A stretch of DNA of 64,000 nt from Planctomycetaceae bacterium (GCA_018658605.1 JABHUV010000047.1:1-64000), one strand, 5' to 3'. Positions 1-10,015 are shown, counted from the first letter of the stretch. Translations and numbers: made by a program. The notes: generated from the sequence alone by a model not told the origin.

Positions 1-1157
1 GGCAATCTGCCCATTTCACCGCCCCAATGTACGATCGTTTCATCGAGCATCCCCCGTCGCTTAAGATCGCTGACAAGTGCGGCCGATGGTTTGTCAACTT
101 TTTTACAAGCCGCTGGCAAACTAGTCCTAATCCGACCGTGATGATCCCAAAACTGGTTCTGAGTAAACACTTGTACAAAGCGAACTCCTCGCTCAATCAG
201 CCGTCGCGCAATCAAGCATCGTGCTCCAAAATCTTTGGTGTCTGGATCGTCCATACCATAATGTTTTTTCGTTTCCGAAGTTTCTTGACTGAGGTCCATG
301 GCCTCCACGGCCGACGTCTGCATTCGTGCCGCCAGTTGGTACATATTAATACGTGCTTGATAATCTCGTTCACCTGGTTTTTTTGACAGGTGTTGCTGAT
401 TAAGTCGTTCAAGATAACTTAACAGCTGCTGTTGCGGTTTACCCACAAGGCGTTTGGGTGGTGTGAGATTCAAAATCCGTGGTTCGGTTGGTCGTATCAC
501 CGTGCCCTGGAAAACAGAAGGTAGATAGCCATTATTCCAATTTGCGATTCCGTCAACTGGCAGTTGGCCTGGATCTATGAGTGCTAAATAGGGTGGCAAA
601 CTGTTAGTAGCCGATCCGAGGCCATAGGAAAACCAACTTCCTAATGCCGGCTGCATCGCTATCGTCGTTCCAGTATTCATAGCACGAATACTTTGGCCAT
701 GATTATTGACGCCCGTACGCATCGAGCGGATCAGGGTGATATCATCCGCTATCGAACCCATATGTGGAATCAATTCGGAAAGCTCCATTCCCGATTCACC
801 ATATCGCCGCCACTTCCAGGGGCTGGCCAATATTTTCGAACTGGCCTGAGCCGCGTTATCGTATTTTACTTCCCCCGGAAACGTCTCGCCATCAAGTCGC
901 TCCAGTTCCGGTTTGCGATCAAATAAATCGACTTGACTTGGACCACCCTGCATCCATAACGAAATCATCGCCTTGGCTTGGCCAAAACGATGCGGTGCTT
1001 TGGGCACGGTATCAAATGTTGGTTGTACTAAATCAGGTTTTTTAGGGTTAGCTTGCGCAGCTTGCTGTTGAGCCCATAATGCCAACGCTAATCCGCTAAG
1101 ACCAGTCGCATTCGTAGACAAAAAATGCCGCCTATTTATAGTCCCAAGGTCACTCAT
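1..1157 (-). CDS. DUF1501 family exported protein, 3' end cut by the window
   Basis: The frame is open from an ATG at 1157 to the window edge, giving about 385 residues without a stop. The N-terminus has a twin-arginine-like NRRHFLS stretch and then a hydrophobic segment, typical of DUF1501 (sulfatase-like fold) proteins exported by Tat. Family landmarks are the MQGGPSQVDLFDRKPE stretch near residue 75, the AMDLSQE and GARCLIARRLIERGVRFVQV stretches, and GGEMGRLP at the cut end. It starts 4 bp after the upstream PSCyt/DUF1553 gene, so the two are almost certainly co-transcribed. DUF1501 proteins commonly pair with such cytochrome-type genes in planctomycetes. Their biochemical activity is not established, and I infer none beyond an envelope role. 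Confidence 0.93.
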   Translation of the reverse strand, partial: MSDLGTINRRHFLSTNATGLSGLALALWAQQQAAQANPKKPDLVQPTFDTVPKAPHRFGQAKAMISLWMQGGPSQVDLFDRKPELERLDGETFPGEVKYDNAAQASSKILASPWKWRRYGESGMELSELIPHMGSIADDITLIRSMRTGVNNHGQSIRAMNTGTTIAMQPALGSWFSYGLGSATNSLPPYLALIDPGQLPVDGIANWNNGYLPSVFQGTVIRPTEPRILNLTPPKRLVGKPQQQLLSYLERLNQQHLSKKPGERDYQARINMYQLAARMQTSAVEAMDLSQETSETKKHYGMDDPDTKDFGARCLIARRLIERGVRFVQVFTQNQFWDHHGRIRTSLPAACKKVDKPSAALVSDLKRRGMLDETIVHWGGEMGRL

Positions 1158-1161
1158 AATA

Positions 1162-3783
1162 TTACTCGATATAAATAAATTGATTGCTCGATATTAGTGC
1201 CTGACACAGCAACGCCAATGCATCCCGCGCAGCGTCGCTCTTAATGCCTTTGTCTTGATAATCTCCCGTAAGTGTTTTTTCACTTGTCCCTATAAAATCT
1301 ATTGCCTCGTTAACCTGCTCTGCCGTTATCTCTTTTGAATAAACAAGTCGCCAGGCTGCGCGGATTCGGTCTTCGGTGGAATCCGAAAGGCGCATAAGGC
1401 GATCGGCAAAATGACGTGACTGTTGAGTAATAAACTCACTGTTGAGCATCTGCAATGATTGCGGTGCCACGGTAGATGATGCGCGACGATTACAATTCGG
1501 CGATAGTGTTGGCAAGTCAAATGGCTCTAATACCGCCAGAGGCCGGCTGCGGCGAACTTCAATGTAAACACTACGGCGATATTGCTGTCCGAGCATATCA
1601 ATCACGGGACCAGGCCGGCCCGCATTTAAGTTTTGTTTACCGACAACCCACTGGCCCGTGCGATCTGCCATGACAGGAACAGCCGCACCTGCTGCTTGCG
1701 TATTAAGCATCCCAGAAATCGCTAAAATCGTATCTCGAATACTCTCTGTTTCTAACCTGCGCACAGGCATGGACCATAACAATCGCTTTTCGTGATCAAC
1801 CTTATTGCCCAGTTCATGTCGACTGGATGACTGTTGATAGGTTGTCGACGTCATAATCAAGCGATGAATATGCTTGATACTCCAATCATTTTGCATCAAT
1901 TCTGCAGCCAGCCAGTCTAACAATTGCGAATGCGAAGGTCGGCCACCAAGAGCACCAAAATCGCCCGGTGTATCGACGATACCTCGGCCAAAGTGATGCG
2001 CCCAAATGCGATTAACAATAACGCGAGCGAGTAAAGGATGCTCAGCGGAAGTCAGCCAGTGGGCATATTGATAACGGCGACCGGTTGTGGGAATGTTCTC
2101 TATCCGATCAACATAGGTCGCCGTCCCTTGAGGATCTAGCACCGCCAGCTCCCGTGGTTGAACCTCTGCTAAAGGGGAACCAAAATTGCCCCGCGAAAAC
2201 ACGAATGTTGTCGGTGGGCTTTGTTGGTGCGGCTCGGTTAAACACCTAACATATTCTTCGAGAGGAATCGCCTTGCGCAAGTTTTCTTGTTTTGCCGTAT
2301 ACGTCGCTAAATCATCGGCGGCCTTTTTGTCAAACAGGTACAGATTCCCCGCCGTAACAACCGTGCTAGGATATTTTTTGATAAGCTTGTTCTGGGCATC
2401 ACTACGATCTTTTTCCACTGTACCGTGAGCCGTGCGGACCTCGGCTTGAACTTCACTTGGCAATTTTGCAATCTCTTTTTCAAACGTTGCAGCAATATAT
2501 GCCTCCTGTTTTTTGCTCCGCTGAGTTGCAATCTCTTTCACTTGTGCTTCGACTTCCGCTTTTCGCTGTCGATCAGATTCGGTATAGAGTGAAACGCGTC
2601 GATGAGCCGGCGTCTTCCAAGCCTTCCAGTTCAGAGCGGGTTCAAAAACCGCGCGTAGTCGATAGTAATCCTTCTGCGAAATCGGGTCATACCGGTGGTT
2701 ATGGCATTGTGCACAACCAACCGTCAGCCCCACCAATGATGACGTAACCTGTTTGATCGTCTCACTAATAACTGCGTTGCGAGCTTCTTCTGTGGCCGCT
2801 CCCGAACCCGTGCCGTCTGGAGCATTCCGTAAAAACCCCGTCGCAATAATTAATTCCTGTTGCTGCGGCGTCAAATTTTCCAGCGGCTTACCGATCATCT
2901 CATCACCGGCAAGCTGCTCGATGATAAACTGATTATACGGTTTGTCTATGTTGAAACTGGCTATTACATAATCGCGATATTTGAATGCCCAGGGGCGCTG
3001 GGCGTCTGAATCTGTGTAGCCTTCGGAATCCGCATAGCCCGCGGCGTCGAGCCAATGACGACCCCACCGCTCGCCATAAGATGCCGAGGCGAGAAGTTGA
3101 TCAACCAATTCTTCGTACGCGGTTGGATTCGTTGAATTATTAAATTTTCCCAGCGCGGCTTGAGTTGGCGGCAACCCTGTTAGATCCAAGGTCGCCCGTC
3201 GTAATAAGGTTGTTTTTTCCGCCCGCGGCGAAAATGTCAAATCGTTTACTGCCAGCTTTGCACCAATAAAATGATCAATGCCATTCTCTACTTGCAGCGA
3301 TCCCAATAGCTTTGGCAATTCCGGCCGCTGGATTTTTTGGAAGGCCCAAAATTCCCGCTCTGCTGGTGTGATATAAAATTCGTCGCCCAAGCTTTCTGGT
3401 TCTTCATGAGTAGTCAGTGCGCCACCGGCAATCCATTTCCGAATGATTGTCATCTCGGCATCTGTCGGCCGATGGGTGACATCCTCGGGCGGCATCGTGC
3501 CGTCACGAAGATATTCCAGCAGCAAGCTTTCGTCCGGCTGGCCTTTGACGATCGCCGGACCAGATTCGCCACCAATGAGTATAAGTCGCGCCAATCGTAA
3601 ATCAAGTTTGCCCTTATGTTCTGCCAGTTCTCCGTGACAATGAAAACAGTGGGCTTTAAGGATAGGCCGTATATCTCTCTCAAAAGTGAGATCGGTTGGA
3701 GCAGCAGTACCAACACTGATAGAACTTGCCAAGAGTGCGGCAAGCCATGTAGCAGGAAGGAAGGTAGGAAGGCGGGAGAACAT
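1162..3783 (-). CDS. Planctomycete cytochrome-type protein: PSCyt1 + DUF1549 + DUF1553 (PSD1)
   Basis: This 873-residue exported protein has a signal peptide (residues 1-28) and a PSCyt1 domain with a CFHCHG haem-binding motif (Cys46, Cys49, His50). The DUF1549 domain follows, with the WGRHWLDAAGYADSEGY stretch and a second CxxCH (CAQCHNH), and then a C-terminal DUF1553 domain (YQYAHWL, ARVIVNRIWAHHFGRG). The two CxxCH motifs predict c-type haem, so a periplasmic redox role is an inference from the motifs. It sits 100 bp downstream of the sugar isomerase gene and just upstream of the DUF1501 gene. A TATAAT box lies only 10 bp before the start codon, so the message may be essentially leaderless or the true start may lie slightly inside. 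Confidence 0.93.
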   Translation of the reverse strand: MFSRLPTFLPATWLAALLASSISVGTAAPTDLTFERDIRPILKAHCFHCHGELAEHKGKLDLRLARLILIGGESGPAIVKGQPDESLLLEYLRDGTMPPEDVTHRPTDAEMTIIRKWIAGGALTTHEEPESLGDEFYITPAEREFWAFQKIQRPELPKLLGSLQVENGIDHFIGAKLAVNDLTFSPRAEKTTLLRRATLDLTGLPPTQAALGKFNNSTNPTAYEELVDQLLASASYGERWGRHWLDAAGYADSEGYTDSDAQRPWAFKYRDYVIASFNIDKPYNQFIIEQLAGDEMIGKPLENLTPQQQELIIATGFLRNAPDGTGSGAATEEARNAVISETIKQVTSSLVGLTVGCAQCHNHRYDPISQKDYYRLRAVFEPALNWKAWKTPAHRRVSLYTESDRQRKAEVEAQVKEIATQRSKKQEAYIAATFEKEIAKLPSEVQAEVRTAHGTVEKDRSDAQNKLIKKYPSTVVTAGNLYLFDKKAADDLATYTAKQENLRKAIPLEEYVRCLTEPHQQSPPTTFVFSRGNFGSPLAEVQPRELAVLDPQGTATYVDRIENIPTTGRRYQYAHWLTSAEHPLLARVIVNRIWAHHFGRGIVDTPGDFGALGGRPSHSQLLDWLAAELMQNDWSIKHIHRLIMTSTTYQQSSSRHELGNKVDHEKRLLWSMPVRRLETESIRDTILAISGMLNTQAAGAAVPVMADRTGQWVVGKQNLNAGRPGPVIDMLGQQYRRSVYIEVRRSRPLAVLEPFDLPTLSPNCNRRASSTVAPQSLQMLNSEFITQQSRHFADRLMRLSDSTEDRIRAAWRLVYSKEITAEQVNEAIDFIGTSEKTLTGDYQDKGIKSDAARDALALLCQALISSNQFIYIE

Positions 3784-3792
3784 AGTGTTTTT

Positions 3793-3822
3793 ATTATAAC
3801 TGCGCCCACGCTACTGAGCCAA
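3793..3822 (-). promoter_or_regulatory. Candidate sigma70-type promoter for the PSCyt/DUF1553 gene
   Basis: On the minus strand TTGGCT (3817-3822) is followed after 18 bp by a perfect TATAAT (3793-3798). Transcription would begin near 3786, only about three bases before the ATG at 3783. It would give the PSCyt1-DUF1501 pair its own promoter inside the larger minus-strand cluster. Confidence 0.45.
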
Positions 3823-3883
3823 TCTCACTATAAAAATTCAGCTTTGTCGCCTGTAAAAAGCTCATAAACCTCGACATACTGCG

Positions 3884-4798
3884 TTAAACGTCGCACCAAC
3901 GCACCGCTTCAATCAAGCCCTTGAGCGGATCACCTGTCGGGATGAATTCGTGTCCGACATATCCTTTATATCCAATTTCAACAAGTGCTTGCATACAAGC
4001 CGGATATTGTATCTCTTGTTCGCCATTAAGCTCCCCACGGCCCGGATTGCCTGCGGTATGGATATGACCAATATATTCTGCATGTTGATGAATACGCCGA
4101 ACAATATCGCCGTTCATAATGGAGACATGATAGATATCAAACAACAGTTTTAAATGTTCTGAGCCAACCGCCTTAATAATGTCCACGCAATAATCGACAT
4201 CATCACCCTGATAGCCTGGGTGGCCTTTCATCGGGTGCGTATCATCCCGAGTGTTTAAATGTTCGAGGCAAATCGTCACTCCACGTTTTTCCGCATAGCC
4301 GATAACTTCCTTAAAGCCTTTCACACAATTTGCCGCACCTTCTTCTTTGCTCAGCTCCTCTGCGAAACCCGTAAATGCAATCACCTTCTTGAATCCAAAC
4401 TCGTGGCAAGCATCAATAGATTTTTTAGTCGCGGCAATCACCAATTCATGATACTTAGGATTGTTATATCCTTTTACAAACGGCGGCCCGCCAATATCGA
4501 CCGACGCTATTGCACATTCGAGTCCTTGTTTTTTGATCTCTGGAAAATGTTGCGGAGATATTAACTCGACACTCGACAAGCCAAGTTGCTTGGCAATCGA
4601 AATCAGCTCGTTGGCTTTCCAGTATTTGCTAAAGCACCAATTCACAACCGAATGGTTGATGTTGCCCTTTTTCGCTACTCGCGGAATGGACTTGGTCACA
4701 TCCTGGCTTTCTTGACCATTTGTCGTTGAGGAAATTGCCATTACGCCTCCAATCGATGCGGCTGCTCCGAGAAGTTGTCTCCTATTGAAATCTTCCAT
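3884..4798 (-). CDS. Tat-exported sugar phosphate isomerase/epimerase-like TIM-barrel protein (hydroxypyruvate isomerase-like)
   Basis: The product is about 304 residues and starts MEDFNRRQLLGAAA, a twin-arginine signal. I chose the ATG at 4798 over the in-frame ATG at 4828 because GGGAGAG precedes it by 7 bases and the Tat signal then lies at the N-terminus. The body is an AP endonuclease family 2 type TIM barrel, with the conserved ICLEHLN and KLLFDIYH strands and GHIHTAGNPGRGELN and GHEFIP stretches carrying metal-binding Glu, Asp and His residues. The closest general match is hydroxypyruvate isomerase. In planctomycete catabolic clusters such proteins are probably periplasmic sugar isomerases or epimerases, and the substrate is unknown. 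It lies directly downstream of the tandem hydrolase. Confidence 0.85.
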   Translation of the reverse strand: MEDFNRRQLLGAAASIGGVMAISSTTNGQESQDVTKSIPRVAKKGNINHSVVNWCFSKYWKANELISIAKQLGLSSVELISPQHFPEIKKQGLECAIASVDIGGPPFVKGYNNPKYHELVIAATKKSIDACHEFGFKKVIAFTGFAEELSKEEGAANCVKGFKEVIGYAEKRGVTICLEHLNTRDDTHPMKGHPGYQGDDVDYCVDIIKAVGSEHLKLLFDIYHVSIMNGDIVRRIHQHAEYIGHIHTAGNPGRGELNGEQEIQYPACMQALVEIGYKGYVGHEFIPTGDPLKGLIEAVRWCDV

Positions 4799-4830
4799 TG
4801 TACAACTCTCCCATAGCAATCTAACCAAAT

Positions 4831-7002
4831 TTATTTCAACTGTAATGCCGACAACACGGAGTCCGCTAAGCGAACCTGTTTGCCCATGCGACTATAAAGA
4901 AACCCCGTTTTACCTGGCACGGTTTCCTCACCAATCAAAACGAGTGGTCGAGGAGCATTCAACGCCAATATCGCAGGCAAATCACCATACTTGATAGCGC
5001 CCGGGAAAAAGTTGGGATCCAAGTACGAAGTGATTGAAGCAAAGCGAAATCCTTGTGTATCGATAATCGCCTGTTGCACAGCATCTCCGGCAATCGCCCC
5101 AGCAGTCGCGGCTATCGGACCTGCGCCTCCAGTACCCACGAGTATCAATTTATCTGGTCCGTGGTCATCATTGGCCACAAACGAAATCAACGACAAAACA
5201 TCATGTACTCGGTGAGAAAATAATGTGTGATTATAGGCAAACGTAAATGCCGGAACCTGACGATTAGTCGTCGGCGCACTGCGTTGGTTGTCGATTTTTT
5301 CACCCTCTGCCAAGAACTCTCCCTGATACAACATATCAATGCCAATGACAGCAATTCCCTTCGCTAGTGCAGCGGTGATCGCCTTGTTGGGTTGGCCATT
5401 TTCACCTACCATTCCCGTCTTACCCTGACCATCAATCCACATGATCACGGTCCCATTCCAGTCAACTGCGATCGGATAGAACGAAATTGTGGGCAATTCT
5501 TCACCGGTAGCCTGATGCCGCAATATCTGTGTGAATTCCAAAAAACTAGCGTGTTCTGTTTCACCAACTTTTTCGCCTTCCACTTCTCCTGCTGCCGGCA
5601 AGCCTCGCATCACTATTGCTTGAATCGCTGTGCCAACAATCTCTCGAACCTTGGCAACTGGGTCCTCAGCCGTATTCACTAACTTCGAAATCTGTTGCTG
5701 CGATGACAGCGCTATACTGCGCAACAGCTTCACTTCATGTTCCACTCCGGACTCCGGTTGCGGATGCTCTTTGTCCCAAACGGTGATTTCTTCCGTAGTT
5801 AGTAGTTCATAATCGTCTTCAATAATAGGTTCTTGATGTCCCAGTGCCAGATGTTTGTTGAACCAGTGATACATAACTTGCCGAGTCACATAGTTATAGT
5901 TGTGAGCGAAGTGCAAGAAAGAAACACAAAACACATCTTCTTGTTTGCCATAGAGGCCATACAGCTTTTGTAGTTCCGGATACCCTTTGCTTTGAATCTC
6001 TTTCGTCCAGTCATTAGCACCAGTCATCGCCAATGGCCGCGGAGCAAACAAGCCCGCTAATTCGACATTGCCGGTATCCACTCGCAACAAGCTACAGTTT
6101 TCACAAGTACATCCACCTTGCATTGCAGTGGAGACCATGCCTTGAGGGAATGAAACAACAGGGCGTGCGTCAATAGCCCCAAGCAGGATAGTTTGTGTTC
6201 CACCACCGCTGCCTCCAGTGATCCCTATTCGGTTAGCGTCCACATCATCTAGAGTTTCCAGAAAATCTAACGCCCGAATTGAGTTCCACGTTTGAATACC
6301 CATAATACTTTGCAGTCGCATTTCGGCTTGAGCAGAAAAGAAGCCCCATCGCTCAGGGCTTTCTAAATCAGGCCGTCGATTTGTCAAACGATGTGATACC
6401 TCCATCGGGAGTTGCACTGCATCAACATATCCTTCCATATCAAAAATGAAGGTAACACATCCCATTCTTGCAAGCTGTGCGCAACGTGCCAGTTTAGGGA
6501 ACCTTCCAGAGTCAGCATGCTTCTCGTCACCACTTTTAATCAACGCCGCAATATTATCACCGTGGTCCTGCATCCTTCCGCCATGCCCATGAGGTGTCAA
6601 CACAGCCGGATGCTTCCCTTTGGTGGTCGGACGAAACAACAATCCAGAAACAAAGTGTCCTGGATAGCTTTCAAAATGAACCTTCTCGACGGTAAAGCCT
6701 TTGCGTTCAACCCGCCCATAAATCTTTACATTTAAAGGCGTGCGCTGCGGAAGCGGCCAGATCCCGTTAGCCACTAAAATCCGGGGGCGGAGCTGATCTT
6801 GTCGAGCCTTCCAACCGTCGAGTGAGTCGGGGACATCAAACGGAAAATAGTTGTTCAAGTGCCGTAGTTCACCCAAGCGACTGTCCGCCGGTTTCTCACC
6901 GTCCGCATAAACTCGTTGTTGAGCCAGGGCGGGCGAAGTGACTGCTGAAACAAAAAACGCCTGTAATATCACCGCGCACACGGCACCTGTATAAGAATTC
7001 AT
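4831..7002 (-). CDS. Exported tandem alpha/beta-hydrolase (acetylxylan-esterase-like)
   Basis: The product is about 723 residues with a signal peptide ending near ALA-QQ. The ATG at 7002 is preferred over the one at 7026 because GGGAG precedes it by 7 bases. The first half is an alpha/beta-hydrolase related to acetylxylan esterases/dienelactone hydrolases: LTPHGHGG (oxyanion region), the nucleophile elbow GITGGSGGGTQ with Ser265, and a FLHFAHNYNY stretch that may supply the His. The second half (about 480-723) looks like another hydrolase fold, but its elbow reads LVGTGGAGP, so the serine is missing. That half may be structural or substrate binding. It is in line with the isomerase (32 bp gap) and DUF1080 gene (43 bp gap), consistent with an operon that deacylates and processes a polysaccharide. 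Confidence 0.8.
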   Translation of the reverse strand: MNSYTGAVCAVILQAFFVSAVTSPALAQQRVYADGEKPADSRLGELRHLNNYFPFDVPDSLDGWKARQDQLRPRILVANGIWPLPQRTPLNVKIYGRVERKGFTVEKVHFESYPGHFVSGLLFRPTTKGKHPAVLTPHGHGGRMQDHGDNIAALIKSGDEKHADSGRFPKLARCAQLARMGCVTFIFDMEGYVDAVQLPMEVSHRLTNRRPDLESPERWGFFSAQAEMRLQSIMGIQTWNSIRALDFLETLDDVDANRIGITGGSGGGTQTILLGAIDARPVVSFPQGMVSTAMQGGCTCENCSLLRVDTGNVELAGLFAPRPLAMTGANDWTKEIQSKGYPELQKLYGLYGKQEDVFCVSFLHFAHNYNYVTRQVMYHWFNKHLALGHQEPIIEDDYELLTTEEITVWDKEHPQPESGVEHEVKLLRSIALSSQQQISKLVNTAEDPVAKVREIVGTAIQAIVMRGLPAAGEVEGEKVGETEHASFLEFTQILRHQATGEELPTISFYPIAVDWNGTVIMWIDGQGKTGMVGENGQPNKAITAALAKGIAVIGIDMLYQGEFLAEGEKIDNQRSAPTTNRQVPAFTFAYNHTLFSHRVHDVLSLISFVANDDHGPDKLILVGTGGAGPIAATAGAIAGDAVQQAIIDTQGFRFASITSYLDPNFFPGAIKYGDLPAILALNAPRPLVLIGEETVPGKTGFLYSRMGKQVRLADSVLSALQLK

Positions 7003-7045
7003 CTTCAGCTCCCATTTTAAGCACATCTCTTGAGCATAAAATTTA

Positions 7046-8356
7046 TTATTTTAGCTCTTTGATTTCGATGTTACGGAACTGAACCGCATCATTGTGTCCG
7101 GCGAATCCAAAGTGCCCTTCGGGTCGCATTAAGCCTGGATGCTTTTTCAGTTTTCCTTCATCTTTAATATCCGCCACATCCGCATCAAGTATCACCGAGC
7201 CATTAAGCTCAACCTTAATGGTTGAGCCTTTGACCGTCACGACTTGATAATTCCATTGCCCTGCGGGATGCAAATATCCTTGAGCCGCTGGAATCAAGCC
7301 ATAAACTGATCCGTGGTATTGGTAGGGAGCAAGCTTGCCTGGGTAACCAACATCCAAGACTTGAAGTTCCGTCATGCCGGCATAAGCTGGATTGCCTGAT
7401 CCTGGGTAACGAATGGCAAGGCCATTATTGCCCGCTGGAGGTGTTTTGATTTCGAGACGCACAATAAAATCCTTGTACACCTTTTTCGTGTACAAGTTTC
7501 CGCCTTTACCTTTTAGGCATTGGATTGCACCATCAACAACTTGATAGTTATCGACAGATCCGGCCCAACCATCAAAGCTCTTACCGTCAAAAATTGATTG
7601 GAACCCTTTGCTACCTTCTGCTTCACGAAGAACCTTAGCCGCTTCATCAGCGCCAATTTCACGGACAAAAATATTTCGCCAGCGAATTTCACCGCCATGC
7701 GTTTGTAGTTGAATCGGTCCATGGTGAAACAACGGACGCGAACGGTCAAAGTAGTTTTCCATGACTGCATCATCAACGATTAATTTGCCATTAAGCCACA
7801 CAGACGTGCGGGCACCAATTTGACGAATCTTAAAACTATTCCACTGGCCAAAAGGCTTATCGGCCAAGACCGATGGATCCTTACCTTTAGCGCCCTTGCT
7901 ATTGTTCCAAAGTCCGCCGGAACCTTTATCGCCACCAATTCCAAATTTTGCTTCATCGGTATAATCCCAAATCTGAACTTGGGGAACGCCTTTGAGATAA
8001 ATGCCACTATCAGCTTTGGCGACTGTTTTGTAATCAATCATCAATTCATAGGCACTGAACTCTTGCTCAGAGGTTAAATACAGCCCATGACCGTCGTTGA
8101 TTAACTCGCCATCCTCGACAGTCCAGTGTTGGTCGATATCTTTGCGGCTTTCCTTCTTATAGGCCGCTTGATCCTCCGCAGATTGGCTCCATAGATCCTC
8201 TGGATTTTTTGTTTTCCAACCGTACCAGCCAGACGTGTCTTTTCCATTAAACAGCGCTTTGAATCCCTGCGGTGGAACATTAAGTTCAGCAGCGGTGGTG
8301 GGGGCAGAAAAAATTGCGACTAACACTAACGACAATAAGGTCTTGTAAAAACTCAA
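7046..8356 (-). CDS. Exported protein with two DUF1080 (3-keto-disaccharide hydrolase) domains
   Basis: The product is 436 residues. The start codon is TTG, supported by CGGAG nine bases upstream and by a clean signal peptide (MSFYKTLLSLVLVAIFSAPT). Two DUF1080 domains follow in tandem, at about 30-235 and 250-436. Each starts with a FKALFNGKDTSGW/FQSIFDGKSFDGW motif, and each has a beta-sandwich concanavalin-like pattern (SGIYLKGVPQVQIWD, NGLAIRYPGSG). DUF1080 proteins include 3-keto-glycoside hydrolases and carbohydrate-binding modules. Which activity applies here cannot be read from sequence. The 172-bp gap upstream could hold a separate promoter. Confidence 0.92.
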   Translation of the reverse strand: MSFYKTLLSLVLVAIFSAPTTAAELNVPPQGFKALFNGKDTSGWYGWKTKNPEDLWSQSAEDQAAYKKESRKDIDQHWTVEDGELINDGHGLYLTSEQEFSAYELMIDYKTVAKADSGIYLKGVPQVQIWDYTDEAKFGIGGDKGSGGLWNNSKGAKGKDPSVLADKPFGQWNSFKIRQIGARTSVWLNGKLIVDDAVMENYFDRSRPLFHHGPIQLQTHGGEIRWRNIFVREIGADEAAKVLREAEGSKGFQSIFDGKSFDGWAGSVDNYQVVDGAIQCLKGKGGNLYTKKVYKDFIVRLEIKTPPAGNNGLAIRYPGSGNPAYAGMTELQVLDVGYPGKLAPYQYHGSVYGLIPAAQGYLHPAGQWNYQVVTVKGSTIKVELNGSVILDADVADIKDEGKLKKHPGLMRPEGHFGFAGHNDAVQFRNIEIKELK

Positions 8357-8528
8357 CGTTCTAACTCCGAAAGAAGATCTAATAGGATACTACGGTTTAC
8401 TCAATATCATCCTAATGTCGTGACGAACCGATTTCTATAACCGAATGGAATATTTTAGTACCTATTCGTGATCGATTTGATTTCCAATCGCCAAAGAGCG
8501 TACGCCTCTATATATCGGTGCTGCTGTT

Positions 8529-10004
8529 TTAGGCCAACAATTCTTGGATCACTTTGCCATGCACGTCCGTCAACCGGCGATCGATTCCATTGTTTCGTAC
8601 TGTCAGTTTCTCATGGTCGATGCCTAACAGGTGTAACATGGTGGCGTGGATATCATAAACTTGAGTCGGATTATCTCGATCTAATGGCTTAAACCCCCAT
8701 TGGTCGGATTCGCCCACTGTCACCCCACCACGAATTCCACCACCACATAGCCAATTCGTAAATGTAAAGGGATTATGGTCTCGGCCCGTACTGCGTTGGC
8801 TACTGGGCATACGGCCAAACTCGGTCGTCCATAATATAATGGTGTCCTCGAGCAGTCCCCGTTGTTTTAAATCTTTAATCAACGCAGCGGTACCAATCGC
8901 CATTCCATTTGCCAGCGGGCCATGATCACGTTGTATATCTTCATGACTATCCCAATTACGCCGAGGGAAACCGTTGTCATTGCCCGACCAAATTTGCACA
9001 AACCGCACACCACGTTCGATTAGCCGCCGAGCAATCAAACACTTGCGTCCAAAATATTCGGCCTCTTCTGGAACATTTATATCCGGGCCATAATTAGTAC
9101 CTTGCCGGTCAAGACCATACGCTTTTAACGTAGCGGCTGTCTCTTTCGACAAATCCATTGCCTCTGGGGCGCTGAGTTGCATTTTTGCTGCGAGTTCATA
9201 ACTGCGAATTCGTGCTTCCAATCGCGAGTCTCCGGGCCGTGCGGAATTATATTTGGAATTCAGTCGCCTTAATAAATCGGCTCCATCTCGTTCACTCCCT
9301 GACGTAATGTATTCAGCCTGTGGCAATAAGTTTTCAATGGGGTTCTCTCGTTGAGGAAATACCGTGGTCCCCTGTGAATATGCCGGAAGAAATGCAGAAC
9401 CCCAATTTTTGGGTCCATTGGATGCATAGCCTCGATGATCGGGTAACACAACAAACGTCGGCAAGTTATCGTTCATGCTGCCTAATCCATAACTCACCCA
9501 ACAGCCCATGCCAGGAAACCCTGGGTCTTGAAACCCCGTTGCCTGTAAAAATGTTGCTTGGCTGTGCACGCCGGTCTTGCCAACCATGTCATGTACAAAC
9601 GCCATCTCATCAACAACATCACCTAATGGTTTAACCGCGTCACTCAGTGGTTTGCCCGACTCGCCGTAGGGTCGAAACTTAAAATACGATTTTGCCCACG
9701 GCCCGAAACCACTCTGAAACAATTCGATTTTTTCGCCAAAGTCCGCTTCTTCACCATGATGCTGATCTAACCACGGTTTGTGGTCCCACAAATCGAGATG
9801 ACTTGCCGCGCCCGACATAAAAAGCTGTATTACTCGCTTGGCTTTCGGTGGGTGATGTAATTTTTTACCCAACACACCATCTCCACCCGCAGCGTCGTTA
9901 ACGCCCATCGCTGCTAGCGCAATACCGCCGAGACCACCTCCAGATTGCCAGAGGAAATCACGTCGCGAGCAGGGTAGTGCAGGTTGGGTGTTATATATAT
10001 TCAT
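8529..10004 (-). CDS. DUF1501 family Tat-exported protein
   Basis: The product is 491 residues, starting with a Tat-like SRRDFLWQSGGGLGG segment after about 13 residues. Family landmarks are MSGAASHLDLWDHKP near residue 68, GFPGMGCWVSYGLGS, GRKCLIARRLIERGVRFVQI, WTTEFGRMPSSQ and RDHNPFTFTNWLCGGGI. The His/Asp-rich C-terminal half resembles the alkaline phosphatase/sulfatase superfamily, but enzymatic activity is unproven. It starts 11 bp after the stop of the large PSCyt/discoidin/DUF1553 gene, the usual planctomycete pairing. Confidence 0.94.
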   Translation of the reverse strand: MNIYNTQPALPCSRRDFLWQSGGGLGGIALAAMGVNDAAGGDGVLGKKLHHPPKAKRVIQLFMSGAASHLDLWDHKPWLDQHHGEEADFGEKIELFQSGFGPWAKSYFKFRPYGESGKPLSDAVKPLGDVVDEMAFVHDMVGKTGVHSQATFLQATGFQDPGFPGMGCWVSYGLGSMNDNLPTFVVLPDHRGYASNGPKNWGSAFLPAYSQGTTVFPQRENPIENLLPQAEYITSGSERDGADLLRRLNSKYNSARPGDSRLEARIRSYELAAKMQLSAPEAMDLSKETAATLKAYGLDRQGTNYGPDINVPEEAEYFGRKCLIARRLIERGVRFVQIWSGNDNGFPRRNWDSHEDIQRDHGPLANGMAIGTAALIKDLKQRGLLEDTIILWTTEFGRMPSSQRSTGRDHNPFTFTNWLCGGGIRGGVTVGESDQWGFKPLDRDNPTQVYDIHATMLHLLGIDHEKLTVRNNGIDRRLTDVHGKVIQELLA

Positions 10005-10015
10005 TCGGGGTTCAA

